A stretch of 64,000 nucleotides of DNA from Acidovorax sp. T1 (GTDB taxonomy: Bacteria; Pseudomonadota; Gammaproteobacteria; Burkholderiales; Burkholderiaceae_C): assembly GCF_002176815.1 (NCBI RefSeq), contig NZ_CP021648.1, positions 558,001 through 622,000 of the forward strand, read 5' to 3'. Under the pieces are notes generated by a model. The model saw nothing but the letters and a program-made list of their open reading frames with translations, was not told where the DNA came from and did not search any database. Of the stretch, positions 1 through 8,428 are shown in pieces. The first letter of the stretch is position 1. Each line of letters begins with the position of its first letter. A program made the translations under genes and the position numbers.

Positions 1-1342
1 GCATTTGGAAGTACCCAGTCACGCTCCTCACCTTCGAATGCATCTACGAGCTTGAAAGTCTTGCCAATTGCATACGAAAGGCCATTTTGGAGTGAATTAG
101 GCAATCTCTCTGTAGATGCAGTAGCTCCGAACGTCTGGCGGCCATTGACATAGATATGATAAATAAATGGGCGGCCTGCAGTGTATTCATAAGCCCCATG
201 AATTGGCTGAAGTTTCTGGGTGGCCAAACGTTATCTACCCTGACTTCCTTGCGCTTTAAATGTGAATTACTGCCGAATTTCGAAAGGGATAGTTCGAAGG
301 GTAGACTGCCAATTTCAACACCCTTACTATCCGTCCACTTGAAGTTCTGTAGAAATTTTTCAACTTGGTGCAAATACTGGTGATACTTTTTCAGTTGAGA
401 AAATTCATGTTCTAGATTCGAGAACATCGAATAAACGAAGTCGGCGGCGGTAAGAATACTTCCGGAAAGCTCTTGAGTTAGCCAAAGGCTACACGTTCCC
501 ATGTGCGCTATAAAATCATCCGGCAGCGGCAAATGAGGGTGACTTATTTTTTCTGCCTCTACCTTTTCAGCCGATCCTGCTACAGCGGTAGGTTTATTCA
601 GATGCGGCTTGCTTAGGGGCGCGTCATGCCAAAAGCCGAGATCCCTAAATTTTTTCATTCGCTTAATTTCAGTGAGCAGGCATCCTCGCGCAGATGAACT
701 AAAGGTCTGAAGATTGAATGGAGTATATCCTTCAAAATATTTTATGGGTTTTGAAGATTCGATACCAAAAAACAATGATTTCTGGGAACTTCGACTTGCT
801 ATGAGATGGCGGGTGATGCTGTCAGCTAGCAACGCCGGCAAATGTTGGTAGGCGATTATAATTAGGGTTGTAACGTCAAGGGGCGCTCCGTTCCCACGAT
901 TCCCCAGTCCTGATGGCCCGATTCTGCAAAGAACCAGATATTTTTTAAGAAACAGTACGGCCCCGATGAGTATCTGGAATGCGAATGCATAACCCCCCTG
1001 TGCCCTATTAATTTGGTATCTTTTTGCGGAATCCGCATTAGAAAACAAACTAAAGTGAGCTTTATGTTCGACTGGAATATAACTTAGGATCCGTCGCCAT
1101 AAGTCAATTCTTCTGAGACCCTCTTGAATAAATGGTGCCCAATGAGCCGGAGTCTCCCAAATTCCGAAGGTGTTGCCATGCATCAGAATAGATTGCAGTT
1201 CAACAATCTCAGATACGCCCAAATGTTGGATGCTTTGGAGATCAGTGGCTCTCAATGCATCGTCACAGGTAGAGGTCAGGAGTGAAGGCTCTAAATTCAT
1301 CGCTAATTTTGTAGGAGATGAATTTTTACTGGCTGATCGCAT
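1..1342 (-). pseudogene. Tyrosine recombinase C of a three-recombinase element, frameshifted and cut by the window edge
   Basis: This is the last of three recombinase genes on the minus strand and starts 19 bases after recombinase B ends. The open frame runs for 432 codons and stops at 44. Near its end (about residues 400-415) is MAARRSELLHLQRDC, which fits box I of tyrosine recombinases with its catalytic arginine. Just after this the frame closes, while the next frame continues with SYAIGKTFKLVDAF and then GEERDWVLP up to base 1, as expected for the following part of such a recombinase. Adding one base to the T-run at 85-88 would join the two frames. The C-terminal catalytic part lies outside the window. 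The frameshift could be real decay or a homopolymer sequencing error. The low GC matches the rest of the island. Confidence 0.7.
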
Positions 1343-1361
1343 TTTGCTTTACTCCAGTTAT

Positions 1362-2381
1362 CTAAAGGCCGTCAAATTCGATAGCGCGGTGCTTGTTTTT
1401 GCTAATCAGATCAATCCACTTTTCGATTTCGGTATCGGCTTTTTCGCTGTCGTAGAACTTAAGAATTTCCTCTGTATTATTCAGTTCTTCATCGAAGGAC
1501 GAATTCAGGAATAATGCAATTGACATTCTGCTCTTTATATATCGGAGCTCCGCAACTCGCTTTGCGAGGCCTTGAATACTTTCTGGAAAGACAACCGCAT
1601 GCTCACAGAGCGTGCAACGTTGAACGGGGCAAAGTGTATTTCCGTCAGCGGTGAAATTTGGAGCAACGGTCTTTGGAGGTTGGGTGGGATTTTTGCAGCC
1701 GATATCAAGTCGGCTCCGCAAAAGCATGCGATACGAATTAAGCCTAAGCCGCTCATCGTCGCTTGGTTGCCCGTCGCGTGCCCATTTCGCTAGCACTGAT
1801 GGTTCAACTCTTTTTGAAATCTTAATTTCATGCCAGAGCGAGTCGCTAAATTTGCTATACAGCTTGTCTGCCTGCTCGTTAATAATATTGTTGTCCAAAT
1901 ATACTTGAGTACTTTTAAGGCTCCGATGACCAAGCGCTTTCATGACATGCAAAACCAGGCCGCCGCTACCACTGTATACGGATGCCGCGAATGCATCTCG
2001 AAAATCACTGCCATTTATTCTGTGAATTTTCATGTCTTCGGGCTGCATTTGATTTATATCTTGAACTAATTCTTCAAGAAATGTGCTTCCACCAGATTTT
2101 CCACTGCTGATTGCCGAGGCCTCGTTCAGCCACTGAATAGATTGAGAATGACGAGTGACAAAAAGCCAAGGTGATGCAATACCTAAACGAAGTTTCTGAG
2201 TTTGAAGGCGAAGGCTATGAAGGGTCTCCGGGGATTTATTAGAAAAACCTAATTCATTTATTCTGCGCTCAAGCAAATTGAGCTCATTTTTTAGTTTGTT
2301 CCGAAGAGGCTCCGTACGTCGAATGAGTTCACTGATGATGCCGCCAGGAGAGCCTTGAGTCTTGAAAAGACCTTCGGCCCC
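1362..2381 (-). pseudogene. Tyrosine recombinase B, C-terminal part (separated by IS21 insertion)
   Basis: About 339 codons follow the IS21 element. They carry the C-terminal catalytic boxes of a tyrosine recombinase: HRINGSDFRDAFAAS (an H-x-x-R-like box II) and ALGHRSLKSTQVYLDN (GH…Y, with the tyrosine nucleophile). After the tyrosine comes a tail of roughly 160 residues with a Cys cluster, CPVQRCTLCEH, which suggests a zinc-binding extension. The N-terminal part of the same gene lies at 4987-6009. Joining 4987 to 2381 keeps the frame and gives about 680 residues. The fragment has no start of its own; the frame open at its beginning comes from IS sequence. Confidence 0.8.
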
Positions 2382-2428
2382 GATGGCCAGGTCAAATTCC
2401 CCCACCCTTGGCCACCCCAAATTCCCCC
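2382..2428. repeat. Left terminal repeats of the IS21 element
   Basis: Two copies of a module of the form TGGCCA…CAAATTCCCCC lie in tandem (from 2384 and from about 2410). They are inverted relative to the right end. In IS21 elements such repeats are the IstA binding sites. Confidence 0.85.
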
Positions 2429-2444
2429 AGGCAGGACGGTCGGA

Positions 2445-3209
2445 TTATGACGACTCGGGCGTGATGGCGATGCGTGCGGCAGCCTCCTTGAGGCGGTAGC
2501 TCTTGCCCTCGAACTCCAGCATTGCGCAGCGGTGCATGAGGCGGTCCAGGATGGTGGTGGCCATGGTGGCGTCGCCCAGATATTTGCCCCAGTCCTGCAC
2601 CACGCGGTTGGATGTGATGACGATGGAGCGGCGCAGCTTGTAGCGCTGGTGCACGATGGCCTGCAGCACCTCGGCTGCGTGCTCGCTGATGCGTCTGGCC
2701 AGGAACAGGTCATCGAGGATGATCAGGTCCGGTGAGACCCAGTCCTTGAGCAGCTCGGTGCGCTCTGAGTCGCTGGCCAACGCGTAGCGAGCAAACTCGG
2801 TGTCGGCTTCCAGGTAACGCGCGTCGTATCCCTGCAGCGTGGCCTGGTAGGCCACGGCCTTGGCCACATGGCTCTTGCCGGTACCGGGCTTGCCGATGAT
2901 CAGCGCATTGGCGCCCTCGCCGATGAACTTCAGGGTATGCAACTCGAAGCAGGCGCTGCGCGGCAGCTTCGGGTTGAAACGCCAGTCGAAGTCAGCCAGC
3001 GAGGGCCGCTCATCCAGGCCCGAGCGCTTGAAGCGGCGCTCGGTCAGACGCGAGCGCCGGCGGTCCAGTTCGTCTTGCAGCATGGCCCCAAAGGTCTCCA
3101 GGAAGGGCTCCTGCGCGGCCTGGGCCTGCATCACGCGGGTGGACAGGGTCTCGGCAATGCCGGACAGACGCAGCTCGCGCAGCGCGCGTTCGATCTCGAT
3201 CATGTTCAT
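2445..3209 (-). CDS. istB: IS21 helper ATPase IstB
   Basis: This AAA+ ATPase of 254 residues assists the IstA transposase in target selection and strand transfer. Walker A is IIGKPGTGKSH (about residue 105) and Walker B is LIILDDLF (about residue 165); length and layout are normal for IstB. The start ATG overlaps the istA stop in an ATGA arrangement, which implies translational coupling. An in-frame ATG two codons later is an alternative start. The gene looks intact, so the element may still be active. Confidence 0.95.
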   Translation of the reverse strand: MNMIEIERALRELRLSGIAETLSTRVMQAQAAQEPFLETFGAMLQDELDRRRSRLTERRFKRSGLDERPSLADFDWRFNPKLPRSACFELHTLKFIGEGANALIIGKPGTGKSHVAKAVAYQATLQGYDARYLEADTEFARYALASDSERTELLKDWVSPDLIILDDLFLARRISEHAAEVLQAIVHQRYKLRRSIVITSNRVVQDWGKYLGDATMATTILDRLMHRCAMLEFEGKSYRLKEAAARIAITPESS

Positions 3210-4846
3210 GGCTGAATTCCAGGTGCGTTGTTGGTGTTGTTGGTGGTGGTGTTCGCCGTGGCGGACTCGAGCGTGCTCGTGGCTGTGACGGCCGCAGCGT
3301 GCGCGAACAGATCGGCGTACTCATCGGCGTCGCGGATGAGCTCGTGCTGCTGGGTCAGCGTGCGCCCGCCGCCGGCGGGCGCACCGCTGGACTGGGTCTC
3401 GATGGCGTTGAGCGCCTGGGCAAAGATGGCCTCGGTCAAAGCCAGCACGCGCTTGTAGCTGTAAATCCCCTGCTCCAGGGCCTGTGCGCAGGCGGTGTCG
3501 ACGCAGTGCGCTGGGTATCGCCTGGCCAGGCTGACGATGCCCCAGAGCTTGCGCTGGCCCACCCGACCCTCGATGGCAAAGAGCAGCTCACACAGCCGTT
3601 TGGCGTGCTCACCGATCTCGCCAGCCTGACGCAGGATCAGACGGGTCTCGCGCGAAGGATTGAATACCCGCTCCTCCATGGGCAGCACCACCGTGCCGGG
3701 GCGCTCGGCTTTGGCGTGGGTGCGCAGCAAGGCGCCGGTTTGCAGATCGCGGATCTCGATGCGCTGGGCATAGATGCGCACCAGCATCTTGGAGCCGATG
3801 TTCGCCGGGCGAGCGGCGTAGCTGCTGTGATCCACCCGCACGCAGCTGTCGTCGCAGACGGTGCGCACCGCCTCCTCGAAATACTGCATGCCCAGGAGCG
3901 GCAGAGGTTTGAGGTGGCTGCGCTCCTCCTCGAACATGGCCTGCACCTGGCGCCGCTCGGTGCCGTGGATGCGCTTGGCTGCCCAGCTCTTCTCCCAGTG
4001 CGCCAGGAACTCGTTCTGGGCCTCGATGGACTCAAAGCGCCGGCCCTTCAAGGCCGTGGCCTGGGTGTGGCCAATGGCATGCTCCACCGTGCCCTTGCGG
4101 TTGGGGTCTCGCACCCGCGCCGGGTCGGCCACCACGCCATAGTGCGCCAGGGTGGCGGCGTAGACTTTGTTGAGTTCGGGCTCGTACAGGTCGGGCTTGA
4201 AGACGCCTTCCTTCAGATTGTCCAGAACCACGTACTGCGGGCAGCCACCGAAGTACCGCAGAGCCTGCTCGTGCAACTCGGCCCAGATTTGCTGGCTGGA
4301 CTTCCAGACCACGCAGCGGAAACTGGCGCGCGAGTAGCGCAGCGTGGCCACGAACAGGCGGGGCTTGCGGTACCGCTCGCTGCCCGGCACGCGGGTGGGC
4401 GCGCCCTCGCCGTAGTCCACCTGCATCTCCTCCCCAGGCAGAAAGGACAGGCGGTCGAACTGCTCGGGCTCCTTGTGGCGCAGCTTTGCACAGAAGCGTT
4501 TGACCGAGTTGTACTGACCAGTAAATCCGTGCTGGTCGACCAGGTCCTGGAAGATGGCCATGGCGTTGCGCTTCAGACGCAACTGGGCTTCGATGAACTC
4601 GCGCCAGGGTTCGCACAGGGAGGTGGCCACCGGCACAGCAGCCGGTGGCCAGGGTGGGGGAATTTGCTGGGCCGAGCCGGTGGCCACCCCGGGGGAATTT
4701 GACTGCAGTTGCTCCAGCCAGCGTTGGTGATAGCTCCTGACCGTCTTGCGGTCGATGCCCGTGATGCGGGCGATCTCGCGTTGCGATGTATTGCGCTCCA
4801 GCAGTGTCTCTATGGTGGCGCGTTGGTTGGACTTCAAGACATTCAC
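3206..4846 (-). CDS. istA: IS21 transposase IstA (DDE type)
   Basis: This is the transposase of the element. The N-terminus holds a helix-turn-helix (SQREIARITGIDRKTVRSY). The catalytic acidic residues of the RNase H-like core are visible as MQVDYGEG (D), VVLDNLKEG (D) and KGTVEHAIGH (E). The frame is open back to 4879, but an AAGGAG ribosome site at about 4846-4851 makes a GTG at 4846 or a TTG at 4837 (8 bases from the site) the likely start, giving about 543-546 residues. The region coding for about residues 50-70 contains two copies of the terminal repeat module. No damage is seen. Confidence 0.93.
   Translation of the reverse strand: MNVLKSNQRATIETLLERNTSQREIARITGIDRKTVRSYHQRWLEQLQSNSPGVATGSAQQIPPPWPPAAVPVATSLCEPWREFIEAQLRLKRNAMAIFQDLVDQHGFTGQYNSVKRFCAKLRHKEPEQFDRLSFLPGEEMQVDYGEGAPTRVPGSERYRKPRLFVATLRYSRASFRCVVWKSSQQIWAELHEQALRYFGGCPQYVVLDNLKEGVFKPDLYEPELNKVYAATLAHYGVVADPARVRDPNRKGTVEHAIGHTQATALKGRRFESIEAQNEFLAHWEKSWAAKRIHGTERRQVQAMFEEERSHLKPLPLLGMQYFEEAVRTVCDDSCVRVDHSSYAARPANIGSKMLVRIYAQRIEIRDLQTGALLRTHAKAERPGTVVLPMEERVFNPSRETRLILRQAGEIGEHAKRLCELLFAIEGRVGQRKLWGIVSLARRYPAHCVDTACAQALEQGIYSYKRVLALTEAIFAQALNAIETQSSGAPAGGGRTLTQQHELIRDADEYADLFAHAAAVTATSTLESATANTTTNNTNNAPGIQP
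4646..4701. repeat. Two internal copies of the IS21 terminal-repeat module inside istA
   Basis: TGGCCA, four bases, then GGGGGAATTTG occurs at 4646-4666 and again at 4681-4701. The same order with a five-base spacer is found at the right end (from about 4955). The copies lie in the istA coding region about 285 bases from the end. Confidence 0.7.
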
Positions 4847-4940
4847 TCCTTGGCCTTCCCTCGAGGAAGACCGGATCAATGTCCTGCCAACAGGTGCCGA
4901 CGGCGCCGGCGTTTAACCCCTATCCCCGATCAGTTCAGGT

Positions 4941-4986
4941 GGGGGAGTTTGAGGTGGCCATAGACGGGGGAATTTGGGTGGCCATC
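4941..4986. repeat. Right terminal repeats of the IS21 element
   Basis: Two tandem modules, GGGGGAGTTTGAGGTGGCCA and then GGGGGAATTTGGGTGGCCA, end at about 4984-4986. They mirror the left end. Confidence 0.85.
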
Positions 4987-6009
4987 AGGGTCGGAGATCT
5001 GGTGTGTTTTAGCACGATGTTTAAAGCCTCGTAAAATGTATCGCTTGGGGTCTTTAGGGTGCGGCTCGATTAAATCGTCGTTTACATCTAAGGAAAGCAA
5101 TACCGCCGCATTCCAACCGCTTTGTAGTTGGCACAGATGGAAGGCAACTCGTACAGACTGTGCGTTCGGATAAAAACCCGCTAGCATATCTGCTAGATTG
5201 AGCTCCTGCGAATGGAAATCACGAGCCTTGATGGGATTTTCGCCATCGAAAAAGCTGGGTCGAGGATGATCGTATGCAATTGCAGCATCCTGCAAAAAAC
5301 GATAGTTTTTAATTAGGCGGTGTTCCTCTTCAGAGGATGGATTCCCTCCAGAAGTTAGCCGGTCGGCCCTCTGCCAAGTATCTAAAGTCTTAAACCACCG
5401 TGCCTTGAGTGTTAACCGAATTTTGTCGACCTGCCATGGAGCAGGTATGTGACGCGGTTTCGGTTCGGTCCTCGGGCGTATCCAATGAAGCTGAGGCAGT
5501 CCGTCTGCTGTGAGCCTTGCATTTGCCACGCGGACGAAGACACCGAATACGCCTGTTGCCATGCCTCCATCTATGGCCGTTTGTCGGTGTATGAACTTAA
5601 TATCTGCTACGGTAGATACTATAAATTTTTTAGACCCTGAGCTTCTCAATTCAACTAGATCAAAAACTCGCCACCACTCTCGAAGAGATTTTATGTATGT
5701 AGAGACGAGACTTGGAGATCGGTACTCTAGGAAGCTGGCAATGATTGGAGCAAGCTCAAGGATGAGCTGAGGGCGGCCGGAAAAAGGTCCTGCCCATCTC
5801 CCAGAAGCGCGGCGAGATGATTCACCCGTGCCAAAGACAGTTAAATTGACAAGGACTGAGCTGTTATCTGTGTGGCCCTTGGTCCAGAAAATGAGGGGGC
5901 TTTGAATCGAAGTGGTCGCTACAGGAATTTCTTGGCCATGAGAGTTCTTGCCTGTAGCGTCTGGGCTAAGGCGGTTTTTGTTGTTGTTTCGAATTCCCAT
6001 GGGTAACAA
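4987..6009 (-). pseudogene. Tyrosine recombinase B, N-terminal part (interrupted by IS21)
   Basis: These are 341 codons from the ATG at 6009, eight bases after the stop of recombinase A. It has the N-terminal SAM-like DNA-binding region of a phage-type integrase (about residues 85-200) and the start of the catalytic domain, VAFHLCQLQSGWNAAVLLSLD. That stretch aligns in style with box I, but the usual arginine is not in its normal place (GWN instead of GLR). IS21 enters after ISDP. Without the IS the reading frame would run on into the fragment at 1362-2381. Low GC and codon use differ from the chromosome to the right. Confidence 0.78.
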
Positions 6010-6017
6010 TATAATTT

Positions 6018-7433
6018 TTAGTCATCGGTCATATTTGGGTCGTAGAGGGTTTGGGTAGTAGTTAGACCGACGCCCAGCATGTCGCTTATCCAAGTTAGAT
6101 AGATATGCGTGGTGCTTTCATGTGAATGACCGAGTTGCGGTTGAATACGTAATCGGATTATGTCCACGGCTGCAGAACTAAGCACTGACGCCAAAACGTT
6201 AGGATTCGTCTGGCGAAAGTGATCGTGCCTTTTAATTTCTTCCCAAAGAACAGAGCATGCCCACCAATCGCGCCCAAGGTGAGGGCTCCAGCCCTTAAAC
6301 GGTAGGGGAACACTGGTCCATGCCCTATAGAGATTTTTGCCAGTAATGCGCGAACCAGTCGACTCGTTCAAGAACAGGTGAACTGAAGCATCACGAAGAG
6401 CTCGTTGCTCCGAAGCAGTTTGTCCCTGTCGAAGCAAAATGCGAAGGGCTTGCAGCCGCCGTTTAGCTCTATAAATATGCATTCGATCAGCAATTGTCTT
6501 TGGAATCCAAATTGACCTCGCGGGGCCTATTTTGTCTTCGTGATCAACGCCGTAGCTTGGACCTTTGGTGCCAAATTTAATCTTGATGCGTACTGCTTGT
6601 TCACTTATTGGTGCATCCAGTCGATTCACATGCCAGTCGTCTGGATCGAGCGGTAGAGTGTCAATGCGGAAACATGAAACTTCTTCGCGGCGTAATCCTG
6701 TACAAAGGACTGTTTCGCACATTAATCCGATTGTTTGGCCCGCGGACGCGTAGATAGAATTCAGCCAATCTTTCACCTGTTTATCTGTTGGCATCTGAAG
6801 GTGCCTTTTGTCCTGTCGGACCTTTCCCGCACGTATTGCCACATCCCTAAGGATGTGACCCTTGGAATTATTCGCGGTTGCCCCTTTAACTTTAATGTTG
6901 AAGAGTGGTATTTCGAACGGTGCGCGGAATCCCTTGTCACTCATCCACGTGAGGAAATCACATGCTTGCTGTACTCTAAGATTTATGGTGCGTCCGCTCA
7001 GTCGGCGATTGTCTCTCGACCAAGTGCCTGTAAGCATCTCGCTTTGATATCGACCGTGAACATGATCATGATATTTACAGGTGTCAATATCAATGCCTCG
7101 TACGTCAGTCCATTCAAGAAAATTTACCAGCCAAAATGCATAATTCTTCAGTGTTGTTTCGTTTGGCCTTCCTGAAGGGTAAGAGGAAACTTTGGAGTGC
7201 GGGTGCCAAACTCCAAGGCCTCGATCAATTAAATACTGACTCCCAAGTCTATGGTAACCGGGTCTTGAATCGAAAATGCAAGGGATGCGCGCAACTTTCC
7301 CAAACCCTTTGCGTTCGGTAATATCCGGTGCACCAAAAAATACAGTGAAGCCCATGGAGAGGGTGTGTTGAGTAAGCGGATTCCGCTTCGCCGAAGAATG
7401 GAGAAATTCTATGGGAAAAATTCGAAAGAACAA
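6018..7433 (-). CDS. Tyrosine recombinase A (site-specific integrase), first of the trio
   Basis: A 471-residue site-specific recombinase. The catalytic set is complete: ETVLCTGLRREEVSCFR (Arg I), a Lys-containing strand (RIKIKFGTKG), WSPHLGRDWWAC (His-x-x-Arg) and QLGHSHESTTHIYLTW (His and the nucleophilic Tyr). The N-terminal third forms the core-binding domain (NYAFWLVNFLEW region). The start at 7433 is a TTG; the ATG at 7355 is a plausible alternative and neither has a clear ribosome site. The gene stands at the edge of the island and leads the A-B-C row with gaps of 8 and 19 bases, so the three are probably one transcript. It is the only intact recombinase of the set. Confidence 0.85.
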   Translation of the reverse strand: MFFRIFPIEFLHSSAKRNPLTQHTLSMGFTVFFGAPDITERKGFGKVARIPCIFDSRPGYHRLGSQYLIDRGLGVWHPHSKVSSYPSGRPNETTLKNYAFWLVNFLEWTDVRGIDIDTCKYHDHVHGRYQSEMLTGTWSRDNRRLSGRTINLRVQQACDFLTWMSDKGFRAPFEIPLFNIKVKGATANNSKGHILRDVAIRAGKVRQDKRHLQMPTDKQVKDWLNSIYASAGQTIGLMCETVLCTGLRREEVSCFRIDTLPLDPDDWHVNRLDAPISEQAVRIKIKFGTKGPSYGVDHEDKIGPARSIWIPKTIADRMHIYRAKRRLQALRILLRQGQTASEQRALRDASVHLFLNESTGSRITGKNLYRAWTSVPLPFKGWSPHLGRDWWACSVLWEEIKRHDHFRQTNPNVLASVLSSAAVDIIRLRIQPQLGHSHESTTHIYLTWISDMLGVGLTTTQTLYDPNMTDD

Positions 7434-7477
7434 ACCAAATGGAGAAATTTTATAGACCGTTAGATTTTTCCTGATCG

Positions 7478-7561
7478 TTTCAATAGTTTGGCGAAACTAT
7501 AAAAATCATTGCGTTTCACTAATTAAAGCAAATCGAGATTTGCGCGCATTTCAATAGTTTG
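7478..7561. repeat. Possible recombination site: direct repeats and palindromes beside recombinase A
   Basis: The gene-free stretch 7434-7726 begins with AT-rich DNA. TTTCAATAGTTTG occurs twice in direct orientation (7478-7490 and 7549-7561). The first copy is half of a palindrome, ATAGTTT-GGCG-AAACTAT (7483-7500). A second palindrome, GCAAAT-CGAG-ATTTGC, lies at 7528-7543. Short inverted arms around a small spacer are the usual form of a tyrosine recombinase crossover site. No experimental support can be read from the sequence. I see nothing else recognisable from 7562 to 7726. Confidence 0.4.
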
Positions 7562-7726
7562 AAGGCGCAGTAAGTTCATCTAAGAGGAGACGAGCAACGG
7601 AGTTTGATCGCTTACGTCCAAACCTAGACGAACCTTCCTCGGCCAGGGTGCCCAGCGCACCCAATTGCACCGGACGCGAGCTGAAATAGTTCTACGACAA
7701 GGCAGCTCGGCGCTCGGTCAGAAGGC

Positions 7727-8310
7727 TAAGGAAGGCGTGCAAAACCTCGGGTATCACGCCAGCGCAGCCCGGTAGTGCGCTTGGAGTCGCCTTATGCCCA
7801 AGCTATCGGCTCATTTGCATTCGTCTCGCTGGGTTTGCAGGCCCGTTTGGGCCTTGCCGGCGCCAGTTCGGCCCCCGCAGGCGCACCAATCCCTGCAGTT
7901 CCATGATGCGCGTTCTGGCATCCACAGACCGCCCCGCGCAAACAGCATCATTAGGCGCGCCGTGCTCGCGGTAGCGCACCATGGCGTAGCCGTACTGCCG
8001 CTTGATCACCCTAGCCGGGTCCACTTTGGCTGTGTAGCCCATCCAAACCTGCAAAGCGTCGGTATAGGGCCCGCTCGTGCAGTTCTTCTTCCATGGCCGG
8101 ATCACTCAGGTTCCACAAGGCCAAACGGAGCAATGAGGGCCACAAGCGCTGCCCGCGGCACGACCTGGTTCATCTCTTCGAGGAAGACTTCCTGCGCGTC
8201 TTCTTGAACAAAGGGTCCAGACCTGGGGCTATTTGATCCATGGCGCCATTCTCTTGGATGCTTGGCGCTGAGGAAGGTCAGGCGGGGGAGGTTTTGCAGA
8301 GTTCGCTAAG
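7727..8310 (-). mobile_element. Decayed IS5-family element with transposase remnant
   Basis: On the minus strand from an ATG at 8241, pieces in different frames resemble an IS5-type transposase: QEVFLEEMNQVVPRAALVAL, then WNLSDPAMEEELHERALYRR, then QYGYAMVRYREHGAPND (the C-terminal part, about 7950-8010). At least one frameshift and an internal deletion separate them. The ends are marked by an exact 11-base inverted repeat, TGCAAAACCTC at 7738-7748 and its complement at 8288-8298. At about 0.6 kb the element is half the usual size and cannot be active. Confidence 0.65.
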
Positions 8311-8428
8311 GGAATCCCCAACACGCGAAATGCCAGGGATCCTATTGGAGCACTCGCAGGCTTGTCAGCCGTTGGGAGCTACAAAGACTTGCCCCAACCA
8401 AGAGTTGGGAGCGAGAACGGCACCTCGT

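Larger units (their letters stand above)
2382..4986 (-). mobile_element. IS21-family insertion sequence, about 2.6 kb, carrying istA and istB
   Basis: The ends are inverted: the left end reads GATGGCCAGGTCAAATTCC and the right end, read inward, GATGGCCACCCAAATTCC. A second, nearly equal module follows about 26 bases inside each end, the multiple terminal repeats typical of IS21. The element carries the diagnostic istA-istB pair with a 4-base overlap. It sits inside recombinase B and is transcribed in the same direction. Its high GC contrasts with the low-GC island around it, so it arrived separately. The bases beside the two ends (GGCCCC on the left, AGGGTC on the right) show no direct target duplication. 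Confidence 0.93.

Noticed and set aside
4837..4879. The longer IstA start at 4879
   Set aside because: The ribosome site lies inside this extension and IS21 transposases begin near the helix-turn-helix, so the later GTG or TTG is more likely.
7478..7561. Two copies of TTTCAATAGTTTG as the beginning of a CRISPR array
   Set aside because: Only two short copies exist, with palindromes between them and no regular spacers or cas genes.
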